In this document: piece by piece, positions 21,610-33,299 of the stretch
Numbering within the stretch: the first letter of the stretch is position 1
Layout of the letters: every line of letters begins with the position of its first letter
Assembly (NCBI RefSeq): GCF_019649055.1
Contig: NW_026570380.1
Location: forward strand, 183,805 to 247,804
Reading direction: 5' to 3'
Source: Paramacrobiotus metropolitanus
Lineage: Eukaryota > Tardigrada > Eutardigrada > Parachela > Macrobiotidae
Length of the DNA stretch: 64,000 nucleotides
Notes under the pieces: model-generated
What the model was told of the DNA's origin: nothing
The model's database searches: none
What the model saw: the letters and a program-made list of their open reading frames with translations, nothing else
Position numbers and translations under genes: made by a program

Positions 21610-24600
21610 TGCATAACGACTTCGATTCCTTGTCCGACTATTAGACAAAGTCGTAACGAGGGTCTTCTCAGGCTGGCACTTCGACTGGTGGTAACTGTGC
21701 TATCCGGTCGGCCACGTCAACATCCATTTGCTCTTGTTGAGCTGCTGGTTCCGCCATGTAGGCTTCCGGCTGCTGTTCAGGTGAGACAAAGTTCAATTTC
21801 GACTTGCTGGTTGAGTCGACCAGTCAGATTCCTATTTTTTTTTCCGGTGCCGGTGAAGTTTCCATAGCAGAGGCTGGCGGAAGGGAATGTGTGTATTTCG
21901 GTGCGAACCGTTATTTTGCGCTTTGGCTTGGTTTTGCCGCTCTTGCCCGTCCCTGTGGGCTTAATGCCGTGTTGATGTTCGTGACCGGCTCGAAAGCTGC
22001 TTGAGGTTTTCGCTTTAGCTGAGTCGTTATCGAGACGACTGGCTGTCTGCTCGAGCTATTATCAACATGTCGGCCGCTTCACCGGACAGTGGTTCGTCTG
22101 TACTCTTCGATGATCCATTCCGTAGCATTAGGGATTTCTGCACGTTAGCATAGGACATCCTGGGGTATAATTCGCGCCGGTGCTGTTCCGTTATAAGTCC
22201 TGGTACGGTGTATCGAAGTGGAAGATCGCGTTCCGCGTTAGTGGTCTGGAGGGTGTTTTCGGCGACCAAGGTCTCGATGATGTCTCTTAGTTGGTCCATA
22301 ATGTTGTCAATGTTCGGTTCGCTGTTCGCATACATCACGTTATATACGCGGGCGATTCAAAGTAGCGAAGATCCGCAAGGGTTCCGGATGTATTCAGTGC
22401 ACCGAACGATTCTCGTCGGTATATCGTCTTGGTTGTTGCCGCTGGTACTTTTGGCTTTCTTAATGACATCTTGTGGTAGCAGCACGGCCATCCGTCCTCA
22501 TTGTCGGTGAACAGCCACCGCTAATCCAAAGTGTACAGTCTGCGCGACCCTTGCCATCATCAGCTGATGTGTACACCACGGCGTTGTTTGACCAGCGACT
22601 AGAAGGTTTGTCGATAAGTCTCGCGCTAGGGACTGACAAACGTCCCTACCGTTTTCTTTGGCACTGGCGATACTCCGTATGACATCGACGTGTAACCGGA
22701 CGGTGCGGAAACCTATTGGTGGATCATCCTTCTGTTCGCCTGGGAGTCGTTGGCATGCATCAACCGGGGCTGGCCATTGTGATGCGTCGCTATCCGACCC
22801 ACGGCTCCTGATTACCATCTTGTCGCCCTTAAAGCCCTCGTATGGGTTTTCATCTCCATGTCCGGAGATTGCATCCTTGGCTTCGATGTCCGAAATCTGG
22901 TCGGATTCCTCATCAGATTGTTTTTTGGAGGTCAAGGGCTCGCTGGTTTGGTCGACGTCTCAGATGGCTTAGGTGATATTTCGTGTGGTCGCTGTGCCGG
23001 AGTCTTGGCCGACATCGTACGGACTATCCCTAGGAGTTCGTGCACCCTTCGTTCGGCTGCTTCGTACTCCTTTCTAGTTTCATCCGTTTGCTTTGTTTTC
23101 TGTGGACCGGCGGCCGAGATGTCGAGGTCGTCAGACGACTAGTGCTCTTTGGCCGGTTTGGGTTTCGCCGTGCTTACTGGGAAATCCGATTTGGGTTTTG
23201 TCGAATCCTTGGTGTGCGCCTTCGTTTGTTTCTTTTCGGGTGCCGACTTAGTGGACTGTTTGGCCGCTTCCTGTTTAGCTTCCTTCTGAGCTGTTCTCTT
23301 TTCTTTCCGTGACAACTTAGCCGAGTTGGCCGAGTGGATGACTTTCGCGTTCCAAGATTGAGTCGTTCTGTATCTGTATGGAAGGTTCCCGGGTCAGTTA
23401 AGGGTTTTCATCTTGAGTCGTCGACAAGTTGGCAAGTCGAGATGTCGTTTTGGCAGTCGGTTTGGGATCCGGGATGGTGATTTTATGCCTAGCCGCAGCG
23501 GCCTGTTGTAGTGCCTTCGGTTGTAGTGCCTTCTTTCCCGTTCGGTAGAGTTCTCCCATTCGTTTCATGATTTCAGCCATCCTTTCGGTAAGTCGGGCAT
23601 GTTCCTTACCGACGGCGTTCGTGTCTCCGACCAGGTTGGCTCGACGAGTCTTCAACAATTTTGACTGTTCCCTGTCTTCCGCGAACGCCGTGTCGACGCT
23701 GGCATCCTGTTACGACCGAGTTAGGTCTTTGACGTGCTTCAAGGCTGGTCACTGTGGAATTCTTGTGAGAAGCCTTGGGTTTGTTTCTCCTTCTTCTTAC
23801 TCCTTGGGCTGGATTCTTGTCAGTTACCTCTTGTCCCGGTTTGGGTGGTAATTCCAGAGTATTGGCCGCCGGGTTGATGCGAGGATGACGGAGTAGTTGG
23901 ACCGGCTTTATAATAGCCGCGTCCACTGAGTCGGTGGTTGAAAATTAAAGCCAAGTCTTGTCCGGCTTGGTAAATTAACTCCATGTTACCGACCACGTTC
24001 GGCATCGGGGTGGAGTGTCCCAGCGTCATTACCGCTGTTGTAGTCTGTGTTGGTCGACGGGGCAGCAATGGTGTTTCTATCCGCGGATAGGTTGGTTCTG
24101 CGTCGAGGATTTCCGTGATCTGTTTGGTGGCCGACCTCGGTTCTCGTTCGTCAGCGTCGGTCGGCTCATCCTTAAGAACGAGGTCGTCAGCTTGCCTTAG
24201 GTAGGCTGCCAAGGTGTCTATTTTCGTTTCGACCTGCCGCTTTGATGCCGTCTGCATCGACCGGTGTCACGTGTGTATACGCCCTATGGGGGTCTGCCGG
24301 TAGATCCCATCCGTCGGAGATCGTAGTGATTATCCGTTGTTGGCGGTCTCTTTGCAGTTTAGTCTGCATTTCCGTTGTGGACGGTGTTGGGTGTTGACCC
24401 CGGTGAGTATCCGACAGCGCCCGGCGGTATTGTTGTCGGTTGCACGTTTGCCGTCGAATGTCCTTCCACTTGTAAGTTGGGTTCTTCTCTGCCAAAACGG
24501 CCTGTCTATTACGACCCATAATGGCCTCTAGTCGGTGCTTATCCACTTCTGTTGTGGGCATGCCGTTCTTAATGAGACCTTTCGCTAGCCTGATGTGGGC

Positions 24601-25168
24601 TACTAGACTGGTGATCATCCTTCGTGAAAGCATCAAGCTTAGTGCCTTTGGTGACTCGTTCGTAAAACCCTTCGAGTGTTTCCTTTCCCTCAAGGATCGC
24701 GTTCCAAACTTCTGTTGTCCGGTTGTCGCCCTTGGTTTGAAGTGCTATGGCATGGTATGCCGTTGGAGGCTGGGAACTTGTTGCTCGGTTCCGGGTGGCT
24801 CACTCTGGATCAACTGTCCGATACTTCCAACAAAGTCGATAATTCGTCCAACCTCGTCGTCTGAGGCTGACCTGCCGTTTACGGATAATCTTTCCGCTAT
24901 TCCGGTACTTCGACCCATGTCGGTAGCCCTTTTTGAGTTATTTAATACGGTGTTAATGTCCATCCGCATTGCTCTACATGTCGAGGCGTTGTGTGCCATC
25001 GGCAATGGCGGTTTCCACTTGTATTGGTGGAAGTGCTGGTACCCGCCCCGTCAGTTGTTCTGCCGCTTCAAATCTTTGAGCTAGTTGGGGGTACCTGGCC
25101 GCCACGGGTCTGAAGGTATTCATCCTTGTTTGAAACATCCTTAGCAGCAGCTGTTCGGTCGGTATGCC
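21610..25168 (-). pseudogene. Degraded LTR-element coding region (gag-like)
   Basis: Minus-strand frames cover most of this region but change phase often. Recognisable traits are coiled, charged and Gln-rich segments (near 25000-25100, AARYPQLAQRFEAAEQLTGR), Pro/Thr-rich linkers (24257-23820) and Lys/Arg-rich stretches. No RT or integrase was found. The segment next to 25168 is repeated beyond the inserted LTR element at 30343-30430, so the two sides were once contiguous. Confidence 0.45.
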
Positions 25169-25565
25169 TGTCGTGGTAGAAGAAGGGTCTCTATACTTGC
25201 GTACTAGCTTCGTCCACTTCCCTGCCTAGACTCAATCAAGTAGAACACTCTTATCTCAACTGTCTTACGATATCCAAGGTTACGGAATCTGACGACGTCG
25301 AACGATCAGGAATCCCTATTCTGGAACCCTTCAGGAACACTGTAACACACGTCTAATCCTAGCTTTCGGTCGTAGGTACTGCGCGGGTCAAACAGGAGAA
25401 ACCAAAGGCGCGTGCATACCAAGCTAATTACGCTATAATCCGAAAGGTGACTATGAACGCCAATCAACTCAGAAGATGCAGTCTCTTGTTAACTCGCAAC
25501 GCATTCCACAACTCAACGAAATCAGAATAAGAAAGTCAGAAAAGTAAGACTAAATCCGACTCCTT
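25169..25565 (-). repeat. 3' LTR of gag-only element, partly deleted
   Basis: It matches 29744-30140 from TGTCGTGGTAGAAG through GACTAAATCCGACTCCTT with about 5-8% difference, then diverges. The remaining 200 bp of the LTR has been lost or replaced. Confidence 0.85.
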
Positions 25566-26057
25566 GATCCAGTGTGATAGTGAGTATGGATCCTCATTGG
25601 CCCGTTCTTCTGTAATATACTGTTGGCACTGCTCTGTTATTAGCGCGTGATGTTCTTTTAAATCAGACGATATCGCTGCGTATAAGTCTCACTGTTTTTA
25701 ATAACTTTGTACAAGAAGATCTTGCGATGAGTCGTTCAAGTCAAACTCATTGTGCAAAATTAAACTAGAAAAACTCGACAATTTATTGGCAAAAAATAGA
25801 ACTGAAAAATAACAGTATTAAAAATATCCGCGGAAAAACCGTATTCATCGCTAGTATTCATTCGTCCGTATAAATAACTTCCGTCGAGGTGTCAAAGTAG
25901 ATTTGGGCGATTCCAGTCAGCTAGTCACCGATAAACAGGCTAAGGAACAAAATAAGATTCTGTACGAAAATCATCACAGCTGATTAAATACTGACAACCA
26001 TATCAGGAACAACAATCATGACGTACTGTACAAATATCTGGTTTCCGGTTCTATAAA

Positions 26058-26449
26058 TCACTTAAATAATGCAGCCAGTACACCTGGCTGAACCAGTTCT
26101 TCCTCAACTTCCTGTGACTCGCCTGGTTTCATTTCATCCAGAGTTTTCACCGATTTTTTGTGTCGTTTGCGCAGCTTCTTGAATGCATCCTTAACTGCAC
26201 CTTTGCGCACAGTATAACGTTGATGCTGGTCGGAACTCAAGTGACGTTCTTGCTGCAATGCTGCAAACTGTTCTTGCAACAAACGGTGAGCAAACGTTGC
26301 ACGCGCGTCTTCTGGCGGAAACAACTCGTTCTGCTGGTTGAGTTCTTTTTCTTCATCCTCTGGGCCCAGTCTTGGTCACGCGCCAATGCCAACGCGCGAT
26401 AGAATGGAATGGCCCCCTCATTCTTTCGCCAAATATCGATCGCTAACAC
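26058..26449 (-). pseudogene. Gag-like frame, C-terminal part
   Basis: Two overlapping minus frames include WRKNEGAIPFYRALALARDQ and, after a phase change, FPPEDARATFAHRLLQEQFA, then a Lys/Arg-rich stretch and an acidic end. It is helical and charged with no enzyme motif. It lies inside the LTR element and is probably the end of its gag. Confidence 0.4.
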
Positions 26450-27000
26450 CTAAAATTGTTCGCGAATACGTCATAGTCGCAGTGGTAATTCTAGCTGATT
26501 ATAGTATTCCTCTGCTAAAAACGCATGTCTTTCAGCAGGAGATCCCATTTCACATTTTCAGAACTTTAGTGAATTTGTTATGACATCTAATTTCAAGTTA
26601 GTATAAAGCACATAAAACTCAATTGACTTGTCGACTGCAATTAAAACTGAATGTGCCATTTCAGAATTCACTCTGTTTTCGACAGTACATCTGCCGCTGC
26701 ATCAACTGCGAATAGAAAGCAATACTAGGGCGGTCTGTCGGCGACAGAAACAACCGTATTTTTTTCTACTGATTTTTAAACATTTAACAACCGTGGCTTA
26801 ATTATGCCACTGTACTTCCATTCACATTCTGACAACAACTAACACATTTAAATAACTGAAGACCTTACTGTACACTGTGAATTATAAAAATTATAAAAGT
26901 GATTCAACTCGAGATCACAGGTAAAACGAGACTCAAAAGCCAATACAAGGCACAATAACATTCAGCATTCAAAAATTTGATTATGAATTGAAATGCTGCG

Positions 27001-27600
27001 TCTTACTCATAACGAATCATTTCTTCTTCCATCATGCGCAGTAAATCCTTAGGATCGCGCACCGCATCCGGCTGGTCATTCCAGCGCAAAATAACTAAAT
27101 CAGCAGCCTGCAGGCGTTGTCGCTGCATCCGTTCCGCCTCGTCTTCCGTAGTGGGAATCTGCTTCCACTGCGCGAAAACTTCCCGCATGTGGGCACGGCG
27201 TTCCGTTGCCCGCTGAATTTCCGCTTGTTTCTCGGTGGCCCATTGAGTTGTGGTTTCAAACTCTCTGTCTGCGGCCTGTCCGTGCTCCTCAATACGGCGA
27301 TGGAGCGCCTGCCATTCTTCCGTTGTTTCGGTTTGTCGGGCATAACATCACTTGCCCCACCTTCTGCCCCGTCTAAAATGGGCACATCCTCTTCCGGTTG
27401 CTGCTGGTGAATGTCGATCTGCAACTGGATGGTGATCGCCAGCTGTTCAGCCACACGTTTGCCAATTTCCCCGGTGACACGAGCTTTAACAAGCTCAATT
27501 CTGCGTGCGGTTTCCACCTCGCGAAACCTAGCTGTTTCTTCGCGCTCCACAGGCCTACACAGTTGGTCGGAATGGAATATGGAATCGGAATGCAATTGTC
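27001..27600 (-). pseudogene. Gag-like frame, central coiled-coil part
   Basis: The minus strand encodes a heptad-rich segment (REVETARRIELVKARV, VAEQLAITIQLQIDIHQQQP) followed, in another phase, by FETTTQWATEKQAEIQRATE, MREVFAQWKQI and LILRWNDQP. It ends at 27003. A frameshift separates the two phases. Function is inferred only from its position within the LTR element. Confidence 0.4.
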
Positions 27601-28103
27601 GGAACGGAATAAAAATATTCGGAATTAAATTTCCGGAATAGGAATCGGAATACTCGTTTATTTTCCAAACGGAATATGCTCAATTAATCGGAACGGAATT
27701 CGGTTTTCTCGGAACTGAATAAAAATATTTTTATCCATAACAATTTATTTAAAAGTGTCTGAAATACTCTGTAATTGCCGTGTGAGAAAGTATAATATTC
27801 ATTCCTTGTACTTTTACAAATGACGTTCTCTGCCATATGCAGACAGCAAGACACCGCATTACCATGTTACATAATATACCGCTGTCTAAAACATTCCACA
27901 TATCTGCCCCAGCGGCAGTCTGAATTTGCGGTAGCGCATGGTAGTTACTGGGCGAGCACCGTGCTTCTGAGTCGCTTCCGGTCTGATAGCGCTTCTGCAG
28001 GTGATTTTCAATTAAAACGTTAGGTTTTTGTTTTAATTTAGAGTTCTTCATTTTATGCTGATGTTTCTTCAGTTTAACTTGGAGACAGTTATTTCCTTTT
28101 GTT

Positions 28104-28795
28104 TTAAGTACAACAATCTAACTCATATGCTTGGCCATCGGAGATCGTATGTTTGTCTGGGGGACAGTAAATCTGTAATAGGTGGAAGTACATAGACGAT
28201 TGGTCGTCCTCTGTTTCCATCATTGCTTCGTTGAAGTCCATGAGACTTAAGGTTGATATTGGCTCATTTAAATTCTCGGGCTGAGAGGGCGCCTCTTTTG
28301 GTGCCCATTTCTCTTGCTGATTTATTGCTGTAGTGACAGCTTTTTCCTGTGCGGATCTGGTTTGCCTTTCCGTTTCCTGTGGCGTAGCTTTATGCTGCAC
28401 CGCCTCCGCTGCTTGTTTTCTCAATTCAGTTTCTTTCATGAACTCTGGCATTTTCTCGCGCGCGCGCGCAACTGCTGCTTTAAACTGATCATCCGTAACG
28501 TATTCTTTTATGTACGGCTCTGGAATACACCGATCTATCGTAAGCAAGTTCGGATAGTAGTTCGGTCTCTTCAGTTCAGTTCTTCCTGAAATTTGACCCA
28601 CGTTTTCCCACAGTACGGTACATCAGGCACCTCAATGCCTAGTTCCCGATACAATAATTCCAGAGCGAATACCTCCGCATTAAATTTAAATCTTTTCTGC
28701 TGTGGTGCATCATACGGTCCCTTCATGTGCAAAACAAGGATGTTCGGGTCAATCCTTGTGATCGCCCTCGAACTCTTCTTTCCTGAATCCGCCAT
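28104..28795 (-). pseudogene. Gag-like frame, N-terminal part
   Basis: It begins MADSGKKSSRAITRIDPNIL at 28795 and runs through FNAEVFALELLYRELGIEVP and KTWVKFQEEL, then shifts phase into RPNYYPNLLTIDRCIPEPYI and a charged helical region (AAVARAREKMPEFMKETELR). The initiator ATG lies about 950 bases inside the 5' LTR. The family was not recognised. Confidence 0.45.
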
Positions 28796-28799
28796 TCTT

Positions 28800-29725
28800 A
28801 ATCGGTAACTTCCACCCTTTAGTACAGTAGCAATTGTGCCACACGTACTCCGCTTTATTTATTACCTCGTTGCCTTAAAGGTTTCAACCTGGTACACTGT
28901 AGCTACAATTATGTAACTACTTAAGCTAAATTAACACACTAGTAAATAACTGACTGCAATCAGCAACTGCAATTTTGTAGTTTCTTCCGCTGTAGAGACA
29001 CCGTGACTTGATGCTGTTTAACTTTGATTTTATTGAAACCATTGGACACCGATACTAGATGCCAATAACACCAGTCGACCTTTAAGGTTTCGACCGCAAA
29101 AAACCCTATAACTTTAGTTTTACGTGGCCTGCTGCACAGTGCGTGCTGCAGTCAACTTTATTTCCGCTTTCACTTTTCACCACTTTATTTCCGCCAGGGC
29201 AGTCACCGACTGCCTGGTTTTTTTACTTGCCCAAGAGCACTGACCGATGATATCGGCTACCGCTAGCGGCTTGCCTTTATCAGCTACTAAAAATCTTTAT
29301 CCAGCCTTGCCACTAACAATGGCTCGCCGATATGTCTGCAGTTACTGATAAATCTCAGCCACGTGCCTAGCACTGAATGCACACTTTCTTCCGCGGTCAC
29401 CGCTGCACGCAGACAACCCGGAAATTTCCGCTTTTCACTGACAGCCGACCTTTAAGGTTTCGACTGTGAACTTTCTGATACTGCGTATTCGGTCCGATTC
29501 GATTTAATTTATAACTAGTGGCGAGGAAGCTCAGCCAATAAAAAGGGCGAGGAAGCTCAGCCCTGGGAGGAAGCTCACCCAGATTTAATAAAAAACCCTT
29601 GGCGAGGAAGCTGAGCTACCTTCGGCGTACCTTTCGGATCAACGCCTTTCTACGGACCATTAAATCACACACACAACACCATCTAAATTCAATCTCGAAT
29701 TTTCACGTAACACGAGAAAATTACG
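28800..29725. other. Leader of the gag-only LTR element
   Basis: No open frame was recognised in about 900 bp between the LTR and the gag start. Imperfect repeats such as CGACCTTTAAGGTTTCGAC (29077 and 29447) and GGCGAGGAAGCTCAGCC (29519, 29547 and 29601) occur here. They could be RNA packaging structure, though that is inference. Confidence 0.5.
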
Positions 29726-29726
29726 A

Positions 29727-29743
29727 ACCAACGGTGGGCGCCA
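29727..29743 (-). other. Primer-binding-like site
   Basis: On minus, TGGCGCCCACCGTTGG follows the LTR end CGACA immediately. TGGCGCC is a typical start for tRNA-primed LTR elements. The tRNA identity was not determined. Confidence 0.6.
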
Positions 29744-30342
29744 TGTCGTGGTAGAAGAAGGGTCTGTGTACTTGGGTACTAACTTCGTCCACTTCCCTGC
29801 CTAGACTCAATCAAGTAGAACACTCTTATCTCAACTGTGTTACGATATCCAAGGTTACGGAATCTGACGACGTAGAACGATCAGGAATCCCTATTCTGGA
29901 ACCCTTCAGGAACACTGGAACACACGTCTAATCCTAACTTCAGGTCGTAGACACTGCGCGAGTCAAACAGGGGTAACCAGTTAAGGCGCGTGCATACCAA
30001 GCTAATTACGCTGTAATCCGAAAGGTGACTATGAGCGCCAATCATTTCAGAAGGTGCAACCTCTTGTTAACTCGCAACGCATTCCAGTACTCAAGGAAAT
30101 CAGAATTAAGAAGTCAGAAAAGTAAGACTAAATCCGACTCCTTCCCGATATTAGGAAAGGTCAGAGTTTATCTAGACTTCTCATTACTGCTGCATCAGAT
30201 ACACCGCTATGTACATCGAGCGGCAAATCACAACAGTGATGACTAGATAGGATAACATCCGTTCGTAATTACAGGTACTGGAGAAGGCGTACAGGAGTCC
30301 GGACGTACGTACAATCCGATGTTTGCTCCTCCCCACACGTCA
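29744..30342 (-). repeat. 5' LTR of gag-only element, full length
   Basis: 599 bp. On minus it starts TGACGTGTGGGGAGG and ends CTTCTACCACGACA. It is flanked outside by the TGCC target duplication. Confidence 0.8.
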
Positions 30343-30346
30343 TGCC

Positions 30347-32890
30347 CGCTGGGGGTACCTGGCCGCCACGGGTTTGAAGGTATTGATCCTTGTTCGGAAC
30401 ATCCTTAACGGCAGCTGTTCGGTCGGTGTGCCCTGCTGTATGTATTGTTGTGCCCCTCCTTCAAATGAGGCAAGGGTGGCGCGGTCCCTATCAAGTGCAG
30501 TTGTTTCCAGGGTTCGCCCCTTGTACCATCCAAGACTACCTGTATTCCATTATGTTACCAACTTGCAGGAGGTCTTCCATTTCCTGTACTGTTGGGAGTG
30601 GTTCCTTGTGGAACTTGTTGGTTCAAGTTCGGCATTGGACTGGTGACGGCGACCGGTTGACTCGGGCTCGGCGGAGCTCAAGGTGGGAGCTGATTTGTTG
30701 GGACAACTGCCGGGTGAATTGTCGGTAATTCTCTCGCCCGGATCTGGTTATCCTTCTCCATCAAGTAGTCGTTTCATCCACATAACTGGTACTTTATCCA
30801 CATAACTGGTCAGTCGGTTGTGTTGGGGAAAGTTTCGCCATTCGTTGTCTCAACCTGTCCGTGTTGTCAAGCGCATTGTTACGCATGCTCTCAGGTTATC
30901 TAACCAGGCGAGTCGCATTTCTGCATCGATCACGGCCTGTGTGGTTATTGTCGATGTTCCCGGTTGGGATAGTGCCTGTTCTTCGGTCCTTATCCGAGCT
31001 TCCAGGCAGATTTCTGAGGCGATGCATCTTCGTTCCTGTTGATCCAACCTTCGGAATTTGTAAGTGTAATCCTGGGCTGATGCCGGAAATTGTGCGTATC
31101 TCCGCCTGTATTAAATCGCTTGTTTCAGGGGCTTCCTCTGGTTGTAATCTCAGCTTTCCTATCGCCAACGATGGTACTTGGCTTGTCGTCGTTGTGGTAT
31201 CTGAGGTCGTCGGGGCTGACTCGGGTGGCGAAGGCATCGACGTTACGACTTGTGTGGTGTTACAAGTGGTATTTCACTAACGGAGATGGCAAACACTATA
31301 CTAAACTAAACTGCTCGTAACAAACATCAGCTGATGGGGAATGGTTTTAATCAACTGAAAATCCAAATGAGAAGGGCGCGCATTTCTGGCAACGACGCAG
31401 CGTTGCTTTTATACTAGAACATTTGGGACAGCAGTGTGCATTAGCAAAATTTAGCAATTCTAATAAGCATAGAACAATGTCATATAAACCAGAGCGTAAG
31501 TTAACAATAAGGCGTGCCATGGGTGTGACAATAGAAATTAAGCATATAATGATGAATCAGTGCAATGCCCCTTATTGTTTGATGGTAACAATTAAGGTGT
31601 AGTTATTAATAACTTTTGCTGACCTAATTATACCGCTTCGATGATCATATAATTATGCAGCAATATTTTACCGTTAACAGTGGTCGTTGGTGACGTATTT
31701 CTTGAGGGGGTAGCCATCCGTTGGGCTGCCGCATGTTCTCTAGCCCTGATGATTCCGTTATTGTCGTTGATCAAGCCTCATAGGGTTCGATTTTGCTCCA
31801 TCAGGGCCTGTCTTTGTTGGCCATATTCCGGAACTGACGGTGGAAGAGCCAACAGTGCCAGTGACATATTGCCGATTTGAGTATGGGCAATGCAACCTGG
31901 ATACACCCTAAGAAACCAGGTGACTACCGACAGGTCTACCGGATGTATGCAGCATGTATACAGATATCAACTGTGACTACAAGGGAAGAAGACACGATTC
32001 ACTTATTTTTTTTGGTACGAAACGTGCCACAGGTGCCATGTGGGGTCTGCCCTCCAACCTGGTTGCTCTGCTGGTTTAGCGAGTTTAACAGGTAGGTCTT
32101 CATAGTCGGATGTCCCCTTAGATTTTGTTGCCCTGGGTATCCAAACTGAGTCGGTGAAATTGGTGGCGTTAACGGTACAAGTGTGGCTGTTGACAGCACT
32201 TTCGTCCTAGGTGGTGATAGTTTGTTGTTCGGACCGACTGTGCTCACTGATGCTAGTCTCGTGGAAGATACCATTCCACACGTCAGCGGTAATGGTACAA
32301 ACTGGGTCGGTGGTCCCGCCCAAACCACGGTTCGGTTTGGCGCCGATGTGGGCGTTGTGTAAACCGGTCCAGTTACGGTGACCCACCCTGCACCAATGTG
32401 GGTGCCGGGTAAACTGGTTTAGATGCAGTTGTTGGCATCATGTATGAATACGGTAACGTCTGACCTTGCGGGTCTACCGGTGTTACCGGAGTCGTTTGAC
32501 TCGTTGTTGCGCCGTAATTCACCGAAGGCCCTGTATCGTCGACCGCGATGTTTGGAGGGAGCATTTGTGGTGGTATTGGTCGATATTGAGTGCCTGGTCG
32601 GGGCCGGAACGTAAGACCTGCTACGATAGCTGTTATCTGTTATCTTTGCATACGGGTTCTGTGCCGGCGGCGCTGGCGTCTGTTTGGCCGACCGCGAATT
32701 AGCCGATCGCGATGTCGAGCGATTTTAAGGTTCGCCCGCTGCTGGATCCCATGGAAGGTGGGACATTTCGATGCCGGCCCGACATTAATGTTTGCTGTTT
32801 AGAAGAGGAAATACGGCGCGTTAGAACTATTCGGCAAACTCCCGTACATCTAACTGAAGATGTCCCGGTCAGTTGAAGAGGTTCCATTTC
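30347..32890 (-). pseudogene. Degraded LTR-element coding region (gag-like), proximal part
   Basis: Minus-strand frames continue those at 21610-25168. Pro/Thr-rich segments (31237-30896 and 32564-32373) alternate with charged helical stretches (ASEICLEARIRTEEQALSQP, VIDAEMRLAWLDNLRACVTM). An 84-bp segment at 30347-30430 repeats one at 25085-25168. No enzyme motif was found. Phase changes are numerous. Confidence 0.4.
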
Positions 32891-33299
32891 GACACCAAAG
32901 ACCCATCTATACCTAGCTACTGTTCAGCTACTTATAACTTATTCTAAGATTATAACTCCTTCTGAGATTCTCTCGAGGGTGTTCTTATGGGCTTCGTAGT
33001 GATTTCAGTTTCCTCCAGCACCAGTTGTGCACTTAACCTCGGTTTCTTGACCGTTTCATAGTTCCGTTTAGGATTAGTCGATTCGACTGCCTGGTCGGCT
33101 ACCGGAACTGCTGTGGTTGGTGCTGATGGATCGGTCGTGTCGACCTTCCTCTTCGTATACTTCCTCTTTGGCTTGTTGGTTCAGCCACCTGGTCGGTCGT
33201 TTCGACTTCTGCGGTCAGTGCCGACGAGCCGGTTCGTTTGACCGCCATCTTTTTCCAAGCCGGCATAATTACCGACTGCGTCGTTCCCTCCGTAGGTTG

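Larger units (their letters stand above)
25169..30342 (-). mobile_element. Gag-only LTR retrotransposon, minus orientation
   Basis: The element is bounded by LTR copies at 25169-25565 and 29744-30342 and by the 4-bp target duplication TGCC at 25165-25168 and 30343-30346. A TGGCGCCCACC primer-binding-like site abuts the 5' LTR. The interior encodes gag-like frames only; no protease, RT or integrase motif was found. This resembles non-autonomous TR-GAG or LARD elements mobilised in trans. Confidence 0.8.

Noticed and set aside
24521-25084. 187-aa plus-strand gene
   Set aside because: It is antisense to the degraded gag-like frames and has no recognisable domain.
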